In this document: piece after piece, positions 7,585 to 15,978 of the stretch | Layout of the letters: each line of letters begins with the position of its first letter | Numbering within the stretch: the first letter of the stretch is position 1 | From: Nitrososphaerota archaeon | GTDB lineage: Archaea > Thermoproteota > Nitrososphaeria > Nitrososphaerales > Gagatemarchaeaceae | Length of the DNA: 64,000 nucleotides | Direction of reading: 5' to 3' | Assembly (NCBI GenBank): GCA_029785825.1 | Contig: JAFLYY010000001.1 | Coordinates: 713,374 to 777,373 of the forward strand | Position numbers and translations under genes: made by a program | The notes under the pieces: generated by a model | Seen by the model: the letters and a program-made list of their open reading frames with translations, nothing else | Told to the model about the DNA's origin: nothing | The model's database searches: none

Positions 7585-9177
7585 GTGCCTCTTCAATTCG
7601 GCCTGGTTGCCCTTGATATCATAGTATCTTGGATCAGGATGATACTCGCCCTCGGGCTGAGCATCGTCTTCGCCCTCACAGTAGGCATCCTGGCGGCGAG
7701 GAACAAGAGGGCGGAAGGGGTGATACTCCCGCTCCTGGACATATTCCAGTCCATCCCCATCCTGGGGTTCTTCCCCTTCGTCATAGTTGCCATCTACGGC
7801 CCTCCGGGGTTCGCGCTGCACAACTTCATCGGGGCGAACGTCGCCGTCATCGTCCTCATATTCACGAGCATGTCCTGGAACATAGCCTTCGGTGTGTACG
7901 AGTCGGTGAAGGCGATCCCCCAAGACTACGCTGACCTCCTCAACGTGTCCCAAGCCAGCTCCTGGCAGAGGATCAGGAGCCTCTACATCCCGGCCTCCAT
8001 GAGCAGGATCGCCTACAACACCCAGATCTCGTGGGCGGTGGGGCTCTTCTTCCTGGTGGCCAGCGAGATCATCAGCTCGGGCTCGACCAGCATCCCGGTG
8101 GGGTACGGCATAGGGGTCGCGGTGTCTGAGTTCGTCTTTCCCACCTTCGACTACGCCAACTACGTCCTTCTCGTGGCAGGCATCGTGGTGGCCGTCGTCA
8201 TCTGGAGGTTCCTCTTCCTCAGGGAGTTCGCCCTCTGGTCGGAGAAGTACAAGATGATGGAGGAGCCGAGGGAGGTCAGGCGGGACCCTGTCCTGAGGTT
8301 CTACTCGTGGGTCAGCCACCGAAGCGTGTCGAAGCTCTTCCTGATAGGCCAGGGGAGGGGGGTGACGCGGTTCACCTCATCCATCGCCAGGTTCAGGAAG
8401 GGACTGAGGTACGCGGTCCTGATATTTCTGGGGCTGTTCTTCCTGGTCGTGGCGGCGGCCATAGGGTCTTCCGGGGGCCTCGGAGCCATCTCCATCCCCT
8501 CGCCTTCGTACCTCGTCTCGCGAGAGCTGTTCGTGATCTACAACCTGGCCGTGTCCTTCGTCCGCGTCTGGTTCGTGGTGGCCATCTGCGTCGCCATCGG
8601 GCTCCCCCTCGGCATAGTGGTGTCGCTGAACTTCAAGCTCTACGACACGGTGTCGCCGCTGCTGGAGGTCATCTCCTCGATCCCGGCCCCGATCCTCCTC
8701 CCGGCCATCCTCCTCATCCCCCTGATCGGGAGGAACCCGGAGGCCGTGGCGGATCTCGTGATACTCCTCTCGGTGTTCTGGTACATAGTCTTCAACGTGA
8801 TGGCGGGGGTCAGGACCCTCCCCGCCGACATGAAGGAGCTCCCCCGGGTTTACAGGGTCGGGAGGACGTCGGCCTGGAGGAACGTCTACATCCCGAGCGC
8901 GATAACCGCCCTGGTCACCGGGGCGATTACCGCTGTGGGCGGAGCCTGGAACGCGCTGATCGTGGCCGAGTACTTCCAGCTGGACCCGTCCAGCCCTCCG
9001 CTCTCCCAGGTCCAGTCGGGGATCGGGAAGGTCATCACGATAGCTACCAACAAGGGGGACAACCTCACCCTCTTCCTAGCGGTGTCAACCATGACCGTGC
9101 TGATAGTGGGTTTCAACCTCACGGTCTGGCGGAGGCTGTACAACCGCGCCACGAGGCGCTACACTTACAACAGGTAG
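7585..9177 (+). CDS. ABC transporter permease, two fused permease domains (NitT/TauT type)
   Basis: A 530-residue membrane protein made of two BPD_transp_1 permease halves. Each half has an EAA-type coupling loop: SSWQRIRSLYIPASMSRI near residue 130 and SAWRNVYIPSAITALVTG near residue 435. The halves are joined by a charged cytoplasmic linker at about residues 215-275. Fused double permeases of this kind serve nitrate, sulfonate or related anion importers. The matching ATPase is at 10739 and an AAA-associated domain protein at 11577. No solute-binding protein lies in the window. GTG start. Confidence 0.82.
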   Translation: MPLQFGLVALDIIVSWIRMILALGLSIVFALTVGILAARNKRAEGVILPLLDIFQSIPILGFFPFVIVAIYGPPGFALHNFIGANVAVIVLIFTSMSWNIAFGVYESVKAIPQDYADLLNVSQASSWQRIRSLYIPASMSRIAYNTQISWAVGLFFLVASEIISSGSTSIPVGYGIGVAVSEFVFPTFDYANYVLLVAGIVVAVVIWRFLFLREFALWSEKYKMMEEPREVRRDPVLRFYSWVSHRSVSKLFLIGQGRGVTRFTSSIARFRKGLRYAVLIFLGLFFLVVAAAIGSSGGLGAISIPSPSYLVSRELFVIYNLAVSFVRVWFVVAICVAIGLPLGIVVSLNFKLYDTVSPLLEVISSIPAPILLPAILLIPLIGRNPEAVADLVILLSVFWYIVFNVMAGVRTLPADMKELPRVYRVGRTSAWRNVYIPSAITALVTGAITAVGGAWNALIVAEYFQLDPSSPPLSQVQSGIGKVITIATNKGDNLTLFLAVSTMTVLIVGFNLTVWRRLYNRATRRYTYNR

Positions 9178-9184
9178 AGGCCCG

Positions 9185-10132
9185 CTACTTTTCGGTCCCG
9201 CGCTGCCGTCGGCCCCGCCTCTCCCTCGCCGACTCGGCCAAGGCGACCGCGTCGAAGGCTACGACCGCAGCCCCCAGGAAGAGCGACCACGTCGGGAAGT
9301 AGGCCGGGCTAGATGCAGACTGCGACGGGGCCGAGACGGTGAACGTCGATGACTGGGACACGATGACGTTGTGCCCCTTGTCATAGGAGGCGGAGACGGT
9401 GTAGCTCCCAAGGGGGAAGGCGGACGAGCCTGCGACGCCTTTGAAGAGCGTAGTGGTCGCGTTCGGCGCGACGTGGGCGGTCCCTGAGCCAGAGTTTGCG
9501 CCGCTGTAAGACCACTGCACTTCCTGCTGGCAGGCGGCCTCGGCCGTGGCCAAGATCGACGCGCCGGTCAGATAGGTCCCGGTCGGAAGCGAGAGGGTGA
9601 CATCGCACCCGGTGGACGTGGTCGAGGTCTGTACCGAAGTGGTCGTGCTGGTGGTCGAGGAAGCGCTCGAGGTGGTGGAGGTGGACGCCGTGGTCGACGT
9701 CGTCGAGGTAGTTGTGGTGGTCGTCGAGGAGGTGGTGGAGACGGCGACAGAACTGGTGGTGCTCTTGACAGCGGTGGTCGACGTCGTCGAGGTGGTGGAG
9801 GTGGTGTTCGAGGTGGAGCTCGTTTCAGTGGTGGAGGTTGTGGTCGTCGTCGTTGTCGTCGTGGGGGGCGAGGTCCCTCCTCCCTCCGAACGGGTGGAGG
9901 TCGTACTTGACCGCGTGGTAAGAGCCGCCGCAGTAGAGCTCGACGTCGAAGACGTGGAAACGGTCGAAGCGATAGTCGAAGTCGTCGAGACCGCTGGCGC
10001 GTGGGCGTAGGGGCCCTGGGTGAAGCCGCTCGCGGCAGACCCGGCGTAGGGGACCACGATCCCTGACACGACCACTACGACTGTGAGCACGTTCACGCCG
10101 ATGATGACGTGCGTCGGGAGCATGAGCTTCAT
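9185..10132 (-). CDS. Cell-surface protein with long Ser/Thr-rich stalk
   Basis: A 315-residue predicted surface protein. An N-terminal hydrophobic anchor (VIIGVNVLTVVVVVSGIVV) is followed by about 120 residues almost wholly Ser and Thr, which is likely to be heavily O-glycosylated. A compact beta-rich domain of about 100 residues (SLPTGTYLTGASILAT, LGSYTVSASYDKGH) resembles an Ig-like or PKD-like fold. A C-terminal membrane helix (LFLGAAVVAFDAVALAE) and an Arg-rich cytoplasmic tail follow. The ATG at 10132 overlaps the stop of the upstream gene (ATGA), so the two are translationally coupled. Confidence 0.72.
   Translation of the reverse strand: MKLMLPTHVIIGVNVLTVVVVVSGIVVPYAGSAASGFTQGPYAHAPAVSTTSTIASTVSTSSTSSSTAAALTTRSSTTSTRSEGGGTSPPTTTTTTTTTSTTETSSTSNTTSTTSTTSTTAVKSTTSSVAVSTTSSTTTTTTSTTSTTASTSTTSSASSTTSTTTSVQTSTTSTGCDVTLSLPTGTYLTGASILATAEAACQQEVQWSYSGANSGSGTAHVAPNATTTLFKGVAGSSAFPLGSYTVSASYDKGHNVIVSQSSTFTVSAPSQSASSPAYFPTWSLFLGAAVVAFDAVALAESARERRGRRQRGTEK
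9605..9995 (-). repeat. Low-complexity Ser/Thr-coding tract
   Basis: Irregular repetition of tcg/acc-type codons encodes the Ser/Thr stalk of the surface protein. On the plus strand it appears as gtggtcg/gaggtgg units. It is a coding low-complexity region, not a CRISPR or intergenic repeat, and is likely to vary in length between strains. Confidence 0.7.
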
Positions 10133-10587
10133 TTGACCCCTCTGGTCGCCTCCCAAGTCTCGGTCGCGAGGAGGGTCACGATGAGCACGTTCACGAGCAT
10201 CCCGGCCGCCGCTATCCCGGGCGCGAAGGTGGTCCCGATGCCGCTCCATACCATCCCTATGATCGACGCGACTATCCCTACGTAGACCCCCTTGATCCAG
10301 TGAATCTCCGACCAGAGCAGGGCCGCGGACGCCACGTAGATCACTCCCAGGACGAGCAGGACGATCCCGAATCCGCCTAGAAGCCCCCTAGACACGCCGT
10401 TCCCTGTCGAGAGGTTGACCAGGAACGTCCCCTGGAGGGCGCCGGGGCTGGTCACGATCGCGGTCCCGACGGATATCGAGAAGACCGCAGCCACGGCGCA
10501 GACGAGGGCGGCCACGACGGTCGGGCCCTTGAAGAGGAAGCTGTTTTTTATCGCATCGTTCCTTCTTTTCTCGTTTTCTTCTTCCAA
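10129..10587 (-). CDS. Four-helix membrane protein, partner of the surface protein
   Basis: A 152-residue protein with a short acidic/basic N-terminus (MEEENEKRRNDAIKN) and four hydrophobic segments, near residues 22-45, 68-90, 97-118 and 122-142. No catalytic motif is seen and I do not recognise the family. It is the first gene of a two-gene operon with the Ser/Thr-rich surface protein (4-base ATGA overlap) and is probably its membrane partner. Confidence 0.6.
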   Translation of the reverse strand: MEEENEKRRNDAIKNSFLFKGPTVVAALVCAVAAVFSISVGTAIVTSPGALQGTFLVNLSTGNGVSRGLLGGFGIVLLVLGVIYVASAALLWSEIHWIKGVYVGIVASIIGMVWSGIGTTFAPGIAAAGMLVNVLIVTLLATETWEATRGVK

Positions 10588-10738
10588 ATGTCAGTTTTCC
10601 CTGTAAGACGGTTGCGGGTGATTCTTCCTATGTAGATATGCCTTACCTCTCGCTCGAGTGTAAGCGGGGCCGGCGCATCGGTCCAGTCCCCGGGCGGCCG
10701 CGATATGCGTATATCCGCTGGAAATCGGAGCCGCCTGT

Positions 10739-11524
10739 TTGCCTCAGGGGCAGGTCCAAGTGGCAAGAGGAGACACCGTAGTCACCGTCGACCATGTGAG
10801 CCTCGATTATCACAAGGAGAAGGAGGCGCTGCCTGTCCTGACGGACGTCTCGCTCAAGGCCGGGAAAGACGAGCTGGTGGCGATCACCGGGCCCTCCGGC
10901 TGCGGGAAGTCGACGCTGCTCAGGATAGTGTCCGGGCTCATACGGCCGACGTCGGGGACGGTGAAGGTCCTTGACTCTGAGGTCACCGGCCCGAGAGACG
11001 ACATAGCGATGGTATTCCAGAACTTCGTCCTCCTCCCTTGGAGGACCGCCCTGGAGAACGTCATGTTCGGTCTCACTTCTAAGAAGGAGCTCACCGAGGT
11101 ACAGAAGCAGGAGCGGGCCCAGAAGGCCCTGGACGTGGCCGGCCTTACGGGGTTCGAAAGCGTCTATCCGGGGGAGCTTTCCGGGGGGATGAAGCAGAGG
11201 GTGGGGGTGGCCAGGGCGCTGGCTACCGAGCCGAAGGTCATGCTCATGGACGAGCCGTTCAGCTCCCTCGACGACCTCACCGCGGAGAGGCTCAGGAAGG
11301 AGACATACACCCTCCTGATCAACCCGCAGACCTCCGTCCAGTCGGTCATCCTCGTGAGCCACAACGTAGAGGAGATCATCGAGCTCGCGGACAAGGTGGT
11401 GGTCCTATCCGGCCGGCCGGCCCACGTGGTCGGCGAGCTCACCGTCGACATCCCCAGGCCGAGGAACAAGAAGTCGGACGAGTTCTTCCAGTGGGTGGAC
11501 AAGGTCTATGCGCTCCTTTCGTGA
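10739..11524 (+). CDS. ABC transporter ATP-binding protein (NitT/TauT type)
   Basis: Energises the permease at 7585-9177. The 261-residue product has all ATPase motifs in order: Walker A GPSGCGKST near residue 48, Q-loop VFQNFVLLPW, signature LSGGMKQRVGVARALA, Walker B VMLMDEPFSSLDDLTAERL, and H-loop LVSHNVEEIIELADKVVVLS. The LPWRTALENVMFG stretch is typical of SsuB/TauB/NrtC proteins. TTG start (LPQGQVQV). The usual C-terminal AAA-associated extension is not in this chain but in the next gene. Confidence 0.87.
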   Translation: MPQGQVQVARGDTVVTVDHVSLDYHKEKEALPVLTDVSLKAGKDELVAITGPSGCGKSTLLRIVSGLIRPTSGTVKVLDSEVTGPRDDIAMVFQNFVLLPWRTALENVMFGLTSKKELTEVQKQERAQKALDVAGLTGFESVYPGELSGGMKQRVGVARALATEPKVMLMDEPFSSLDDLTAERLRKETYTLLINPQTSVQSVILVSHNVEEIIELADKVVVLSGRPAHVVGELTVDIPRPRNKKSDEFFQWVDKVYALLS

Positions 11525-11576
11525 GCGGGCGCCGTTGCTTAAATCAGAGGCCCGCGGTGCCTGGCGCTGGTCCTGA

Positions 11577-12083
11577 TTGGCTGACATTTCCCGCCCCCTT
11601 CCTACGGCCCTGATGATGCCGGGGTACGTCAGGGGCGGACAGGTGATCAGTCTCGTGGAGATCACCGGGAGCATCGGCGACAAGATAGACATCCCCAAGC
11701 TGGCCGACGAGATGGGGGCGGACGTCTCGGTCCTCCTCCCCATCCTGGACGCCGCCGAGATGCTGGGGCTGGTCCGCGTGGAGAAGGGGGACGTAAAGCT
11801 CACCGAGCTCGGGCTCAAGTTCCAGAAGACCACCAAAAACAAGCTGACGACGCTGAAAGACAGGATCGCCACCATCGAGCCCTTCCGGACGGCGCTGGAA
11901 CTCGCCAGAGGGAGGTCGGTCACCACGGCGGAGGTGGCGGAGGCCCTGGGAGAGTCCGGGCTGAAGTGGCACTACCAGCCCGAGATCAACGAGTCGGTCA
12001 TACGGACCCTCCTCATCCACTGGTCCATCTACGCGGGGCTCTTGAAGTACAACGGGAAGACGGGCAGATTCCAGCGCGCCTAG
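11577..12083 (+). CDS. Stand-alone ABC transporter AAA-associated C-terminal domain protein
   Basis: A 168-residue protein resembling the AAA_assoc_C domain normally fused to the C-terminus of NitT/TauT-type ABC ATPases. It has a winged-helix-like first half (IDIPKLADEMGADVSVLLPI, VEKGDVKLTELGLKF) and a second half with TTAEVAEALGES and LLIHWSIYAGLLKYN. Here it is a separate gene 52 bases after the ATPase, with its own possible TATA (cttaaat) upstream and a TTG start. It could sense a ligand or regulate the transporter. Its end overlaps the convergent amidohydrolase gene by 4 bases. Confidence 0.75.
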   Translation: MADISRPLPTALMMPGYVRGGQVISLVEITGSIGDKIDIPKLADEMGADVSVLLPILDAAEMLGLVRVEKGDVKLTELGLKFQKTTKNKLTTLKDRIATIEPFRTALELARGRSVTTAEVAEALGESGLKWHYQPEINESVIRTLLIHWSIYAGLLKYNGKTGRFQRA

Positions 12084-13606
12084 CCGCCGAAGCGGTGCGC
12101 GAAGGTCCCTCCGGCGACCGTCCCGACTATCCCCACCTTCCTGAACAGGGCGGGGTGCAGCCCGGCCACGGCCGAATCGAAGACGGTGAAGTCGGCGGCC
12201 TCCCCCTCGCCGAACCCCGGGGCGTCGAACCCGTTCGACCGGGCGCTGTCCGTGTACAGCCTGAAGGCGCTCGTGAGTTCGAGGGCCTCGTCAGGGACGG
12301 AGCCCCCCCTGGTCATGGCGGCCCACATCCCCAGGACCGGGCTCAGGGACTCGACGGGGGAGTCGGAGCTCCCCGATACGGTCAGCCCCGCTTGCAGCAT
12401 GGAGCGGAACGGATAGAGGTCTTTCACGCGGTCTTCTCCCAGCCTTTCTGCCGCCCAGGTGTCGGACGTCACGAAGCAGGGCTGGACGGCGGCCCTTATC
12501 GAGTGCTTCGCCATCTTGGACCTCAGGTCACTGGGGAGGAGCGCCGCGTGCTCTATGCGGTGGCGCCTTGGGTTGCTCGCCCCCGCCACGGCCCCTAGCG
12601 CTTCCGCCGCCTGCTCGACCGCCCTGTCACCGATGGCGTGGACGATGGCCTGGTAGCCGAGGGAGTCCGCCCGCTCCACCAGGGCGCCGAGCTCCTCGTC
12701 GCTGTACCTGAGGAGGCCGCTGGTCTCGGGGGCGTCGGCGTAGGGCGCCCTGAGGGCGGCGGTCCTCGCGCCGAGGGAGCCGTCCGTGTAGATCTTCACC
12801 CCGTTCAAGCGCACCTTGTCTCCAGACAGCTTTTCCGCGAGTCCCTGCTCCCGCACGAACTCGAGAGACTCGGGGGGGACGTAGACCCGGTAGCGGAGCG
12901 CCAGCCTCGACTCGGAAGCCAGCGCGGACAGCGCCTGCAGCTCGTCGCGGTATCCGTCGGGGGAGACGATGCAGTGCAACCCTGTGAGGCCGAGCCTGGC
13001 GGCTTCCGCGTCGACGGCCTGGAGGTCTGCAGCCGCCTTCTCCGGGGTGCTCGGGATGCTCCCATAGACATCGGTCAGTGCGTTCTCCTTGACGATCCCG
13101 GTCAGCCCGCCCGCCGCGTCTCTCTCATACTCCGGACCAGACCTGGAGCCGAACCCGAGCCTTCGGAGCGCCTCGCTGTTGAGGAGGGCGACGTGCCCGC
13201 AGACCCTGGAGAGTGCGACGGGGTTGGCAGGGGAGACGTCGTCGATGTCGCGCCTGGTTGGCATCTTCCTGTCGGGGAACGTCTCCTGGTCCCACCCCAT
13301 GCCGACCACCCACTCTCCCGGGGAGGATCTCATGACCCCCGCTTGGACCCTGAGCCGGATTCCGGTGACGTTGCTCGTCCCCCTCAGGTCGACGGTGCGC
13401 TTGAGCCTGCCGTACTCGAAGGGGTGGCAGTGGGTGTCGACCAGCCCGGGGACCACCGTCCCCCCGCTGGCGTCCAGGACCGCCGTGTCGGAGGGGACGT
13501 CCGGCTCCCCGCCGGTGTACAACCGGACCACCCTTCCCTGCTCGCAGTAGACTCCTCCCGCCGTCGAGTCCAGGAAGGTGCAGTTGCGGACGAGGAGCCC
13601 CTTCAA
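12080..13606 (-). CDS. Amidohydrolase family protein (YtcJ-like, Amidohydro_3)
   Basis: Metal-dependent hydrolase of 508 residues. The metal motif VDTHCHPFEYG lies near residue 57, and later conserved segments are RVCGHVALLNSEAL, GVKIYTDGSLGARTA, HAIGDRAVEQA and HRIEHAALL, all characteristic of YtcJ-type amidohydrolases. The substrate cannot be named; family members act on N-substituted or cyclic amide compounds. It is the last gene of the cofE-cofD-cofC row and overlaps cofC by 4 bases, so it is co-transcribed with F420 synthesis genes, although no F420 link of this family is established. Confidence 0.8.
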   Translation of the reverse strand: MKGLLVRNCTFLDSTAGGVYCEQGRVVRLYTGGEPDVPSDTAVLDASGGTVVPGLVDTHCHPFEYGRLKRTVDLRGTSNVTGIRLRVQAGVMRSSPGEWVVGMGWDQETFPDRKMPTRRDIDDVSPANPVALSRVCGHVALLNSEALRRLGFGSRSGPEYERDAAGGLTGIVKENALTDVYGSIPSTPEKAAADLQAVDAEAARLGLTGLHCIVSPDGYRDELQALSALASESRLALRYRVYVPPESLEFVREQGLAEKLSGDKVRLNGVKIYTDGSLGARTAALRAPYADAPETSGLLRYSDEELGALVERADSLGYQAIVHAIGDRAVEQAAEALGAVAGASNPRRHRIEHAALLPSDLRSKMAKHSIRAAVQPCFVTSDTWAAERLGEDRVKDLYPFRSMLQAGLTVSGSSDSPVESLSPVLGMWAAMTRGGSVPDEALELTSAFRLYTDSARSNGFDAPGFGEGEAADFTVFDSAVAGLHPALFRKVGIVGTVAGGTFAHRFGG

Positions 13607-14214
13607 CCCAGCACCCTCCTGGCGAAGGCGGCCGAAGACGACCTCGACCGCGACGCGGCCAGCATCCTGAGGTCGTCCGGAGAGTCGATGTCAGACATCA
13701 CCCCTTGCGCGGTGCAGACCCCCACGGTGAGCCCCATGGCCGCTGCGGAAGAGAGATGGTTCCAGAAGCTGTTGCTGTCGTAGCTCAGCGGGAGTGCGAC
13801 GCTCCGAGGAAAGAGGAGCGCGTTGGTGCCGTCGAAGGCGGCCGACGGCGCGATCACGACCTCCGCCCCGCCTTCGCGGAGGGCGACTATCCGTCGGAGG
13901 TCTGACGCCTGCAGGAACGGTAGGTCGGTGGGGAGGACGAGTATCTGAGGGGCCGCGGACGCCCCGATCCCTGCGCTCACCGCGCCGTTGACCCCCGTGT
14001 CGGCCGTCTCCCTCACCGCCCTGGCTCCGAGGGACCCTGCTAGGCGGATGGCTCCGTCGTCGGAGGACACCACGAACGTAGACCCCGCAAGCCCGGCGTC
14101 CCTGAGGGCGGCCATTACCTCCTCGAGGAAGAGCAGGGCGAGTTCCCTCCTTTCGCCTTCCGCGAGGACCCCAGAGAGCCTGGACTTGCCCGAGGGCTTC
14201 ACAGGGACTATCAC
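13603..14214 (-). CDS. cofC: 2-phospho-L-lactate guanylyltransferase
   Basis: Activates the phospho-acid (2-phospholactate or phosphoenolpyruvate) with GTP for coenzyme F420 synthesis. The 203-residue product starts IVPVKPSGKSRLSGVL, the CofC nucleotidyltransferase signature, and continues with ILVLPTDLPFLQASDLRRI and VIAPSAAFDGTNALLF. SFWNHLSSAAAMGL and SDIDSPDDLRML complete the family pattern. GTG start, 11 bases after cofD. Confidence 0.88.
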   Translation of the reverse strand: MIVPVKPSGKSRLSGVLAEGERRELALLFLEEVMAALRDAGLAGSTFVVSSDDGAIRLAGSLGARAVRETADTGVNGAVSAGIGASAAPQILVLPTDLPFLQASDLRRIVALREGGAEVVIAPSAAFDGTNALLFPRSVALPLSYDSNSFWNHLSSAAAMGLTVGVCTAQGVMSDIDSPDDLRMLAASRSRSSSAAFARRVLG

Positions 14215-14225
14215 CGCGAGCTGGC

Positions 14226-15137
14226 TCAGGCCTCCAGCACCTCGCGCGCGAGCCTAGCCTCGCCTTCGGGCCCCGCCATCCTGGTCTCTCCGAGGCGGCA
14301 CTCGACACCCAGGGCCTCGATCCGTGGCTTGAGACCGGCGTCCGCGTCTGAGACGAGGAGGGACCCTGCCACCCCAGCGTAGAGCCGGGCCACCCCGAGG
14401 GAGTCCGGCCTTTTCCCCGTCGCTCTCATCAGCTTGCCGGCGGGGCCGCTGAAGGGCGCGCTCCCTATCAAGGGGGACACGGCGACCACCCGGCGGCTCG
14501 AGGAGAGCGCCTCCCTGAAGCCAGGGACCGCAAGCATGGGGCCGATGCTGGTGATGGGGTTCGCGGGGCACATCACGACGCGGTCAGCCCTCTTGACTGC
14601 GTCCGCCACCTGCCGGGTGGGGCGGGCGCTGCGCGCCCCCCTGTAGGAGACCCGATGGACCCGGGGCCTCCCGCGGTCCCTGACCCAGAACTCCTGGAGG
14701 CCCAGGTCTCCCTTCGGGGTCGAGACGGTGGTGCGCACAGGCTCGTCGCAGGCGGGGAGCACCCGGGGCTCTGCGCCCAGCGCCCTCCTGATCTTGTCCG
14801 TGGCCTCTGTGAGTGTGAGCCCTCGCCTCAGCATGTCGGTCCGGGCCAGGCAGGTGGCAAGGTCGCGGTCCCCGAGCCTGAACCAGGTCTCCACGCCGAG
14901 CTTCGAAGCCGCCTCGAGGAAGCGGAATGTGTCCCCCTCGAGCCCCCACCCCCTGGAAGCGTCGGCGACCCCTGCGACCGTGTAGCAGGCGATGTCAACG
15001 TCCGGGCAGACGTAGGCCCCGTAGACCCAGGCGTTGTCTCCGACGTTCGCAACGACGGTGAGGTCGACCTCGAGCCTCTGCAGCCCCCGGATGAGCTTCG
15101 CAGACCCCGTGCCTCCGGCGAGTGCGACCACGCGCAA
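14226..15137 (-). CDS. cofD: 2-phospho-L-lactate transferase
   Basis: Joins the activated phospho-acid to the deazaflavin Fo to form F420-0 (or its dehydro form). The 303-residue product opens with VVALAGGTGSAKLIRGLQR and carries VVANVGDNAWVYG, YTVAGVADASRGWGLEGDT and VMCPANPITSIGPML, all CofD hallmarks. It lies between cofE and cofC with very short gaps. Length is normal. Confidence 0.93.
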   Translation of the reverse strand: MRVVALAGGTGSAKLIRGLQRLEVDLTVVANVGDNAWVYGAYVCPDVDIACYTVAGVADASRGWGLEGDTFRFLEAASKLGVETWFRLGDRDLATCLARTDMLRRGLTLTEATDKIRRALGAEPRVLPACDEPVRTTVSTPKGDLGLQEFWVRDRGRPRVHRVSYRGARSARPTRQVADAVKRADRVVMCPANPITSIGPMLAVPGFREALSSSRRVVAVSPLIGSAPFSGPAGKLMRATGKRPDSLGVARLYAGVAGSLLVSDADAGLKPRIEALGVECRLGETRMAGPEGEARLAREVLEA

Positions 15138-15141
15138 TCTC

Positions 15142-15891
15142 TCACCGGAACAGGTCCCTCTCGCGAGGCATGACCAGCGCTCTGGCGCCGGCGTCTCCCC
15201 TGACGTAAGACGCGCCCCTTACGACCGCCGCCGGGATTCCCCTCAGCTTCCCCGTGGCGAGCTCGGCGGCCCCGGCGATCTCGTCCACGACCGCAGGTTC
15301 GGTCACCCTCAGCCTGTAGCCGAACCTGTCCTTCTTCCCTGCGTAGCTCACGAGAGGAGAGATCCCGGAGCACCCTATCGCCATGTCCGTCTGCCCCAGC
15401 CTCCAGGGGCGGCCGAATGTGTCTGTCACCAGGACCGCCAGTTCGGCGCCGCTCCCTTTCTCGAGCGCCGCTCGGATCTTCCTGGCGCTCCTGTCGGGGT
15501 CGGTCGGGAGGAGCGCCACCATCCCTGGTCCGACGTTGGACTGGTCCACCCCCGAGTTGGCGCAGACGAACCCCTGCTTGGTCCTGGTGATGATCACTCC
15601 GTGCCCTGACCGGACCACCTCGGAAGCTTCTCGGAGGACGAGCTCCACCAGCCTGGGGTCCTTCCCCTCCGTTTTGGCGAGCCGGACGGCCCTCTGGCGT
15701 GGCTTAACCTCTGAGAGGATGACCACCCTCCCTTCCGACTTCGAGACCACCTTCTGTTTCACCACGACGACGTCGTGCTTCAGGAGCGGGATCCCGGCTC
15801 TCCGGAGCGCCTCGAGGACAACCGCTCCGAGGTCGTCCCCCGCCCTCACTTCGGGGATGCCCGGGATGGGGATGACCTCTATGCGATTCAA
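15142..15891 (-). CDS. cofE: Coenzyme F420-0:L-glutamate ligase
   Basis: GTP-dependent addition of gamma-linked glutamates to F420-0. The 249-residue product has VVVKQKVVSKSEGRVV near residue 42, GFVCANSGVDQSNVGPG near residue 107 and TDTFGRPWRLGQTDMAIG near residue 155, which are the CofE active-site blocks. TTG start at 15891. It leads the cofE-cofD-cofC-amidohydrolase row and diverges from the Mrp ATPase gene. A gataaagc stretch about 30 bases upstream is a possible TATA. The FbiB-type C-terminal domain is absent, as usual for archaea. Confidence 0.93.
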   Translation of the reverse strand: MNRIEVIPIPGIPEVRAGDDLGAVVLEALRRAGIPLLKHDVVVVKQKVVSKSEGRVVILSEVKPRQRAVRLAKTEGKDPRLVELVLREASEVVRSGHGVIITRTKQGFVCANSGVDQSNVGPGMVALLPTDPDRSARKIRAALEKGSGAELAVLVTDTFGRPWRLGQTDMAIGCSGISPLVSYAGKKDRFGYRLRVTEPAVVDEIAGAAELATGKLRGIPAAVVRGASYVRGDAGARALVMPRERDLFR

Positions 15892-15946
15892 CTTCCCGGC
15901 CGGGCGACTTCCAGGGGGCGATAAAGCCTCTTCCGCGGGAGAGGAA

Positions 15947-15954
15947 TTTTAAGG
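15947..15954 (+). promoter_or_regulatory. TATA box of the Mrp-type ATPase gene
   Basis: ttttaagg centred about 28 bases before the ATG at 15979, preceded by an A/G-rich stretch that could be a BRE; fits a leaderless transcript. Confidence 0.55.
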
Positions 15955-15978
15955 GGCCCGGAGCGGCTCCGAAACCTG

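Noticed and set aside
9605-9995. Repeats resembling a tandem array or CRISPR
   Set aside because: Irregular units in frame encode the Ser/Thr stalk of a surface protein; no constant repeats with unique spacers. No CRISPR array was seen anywhere in the window.
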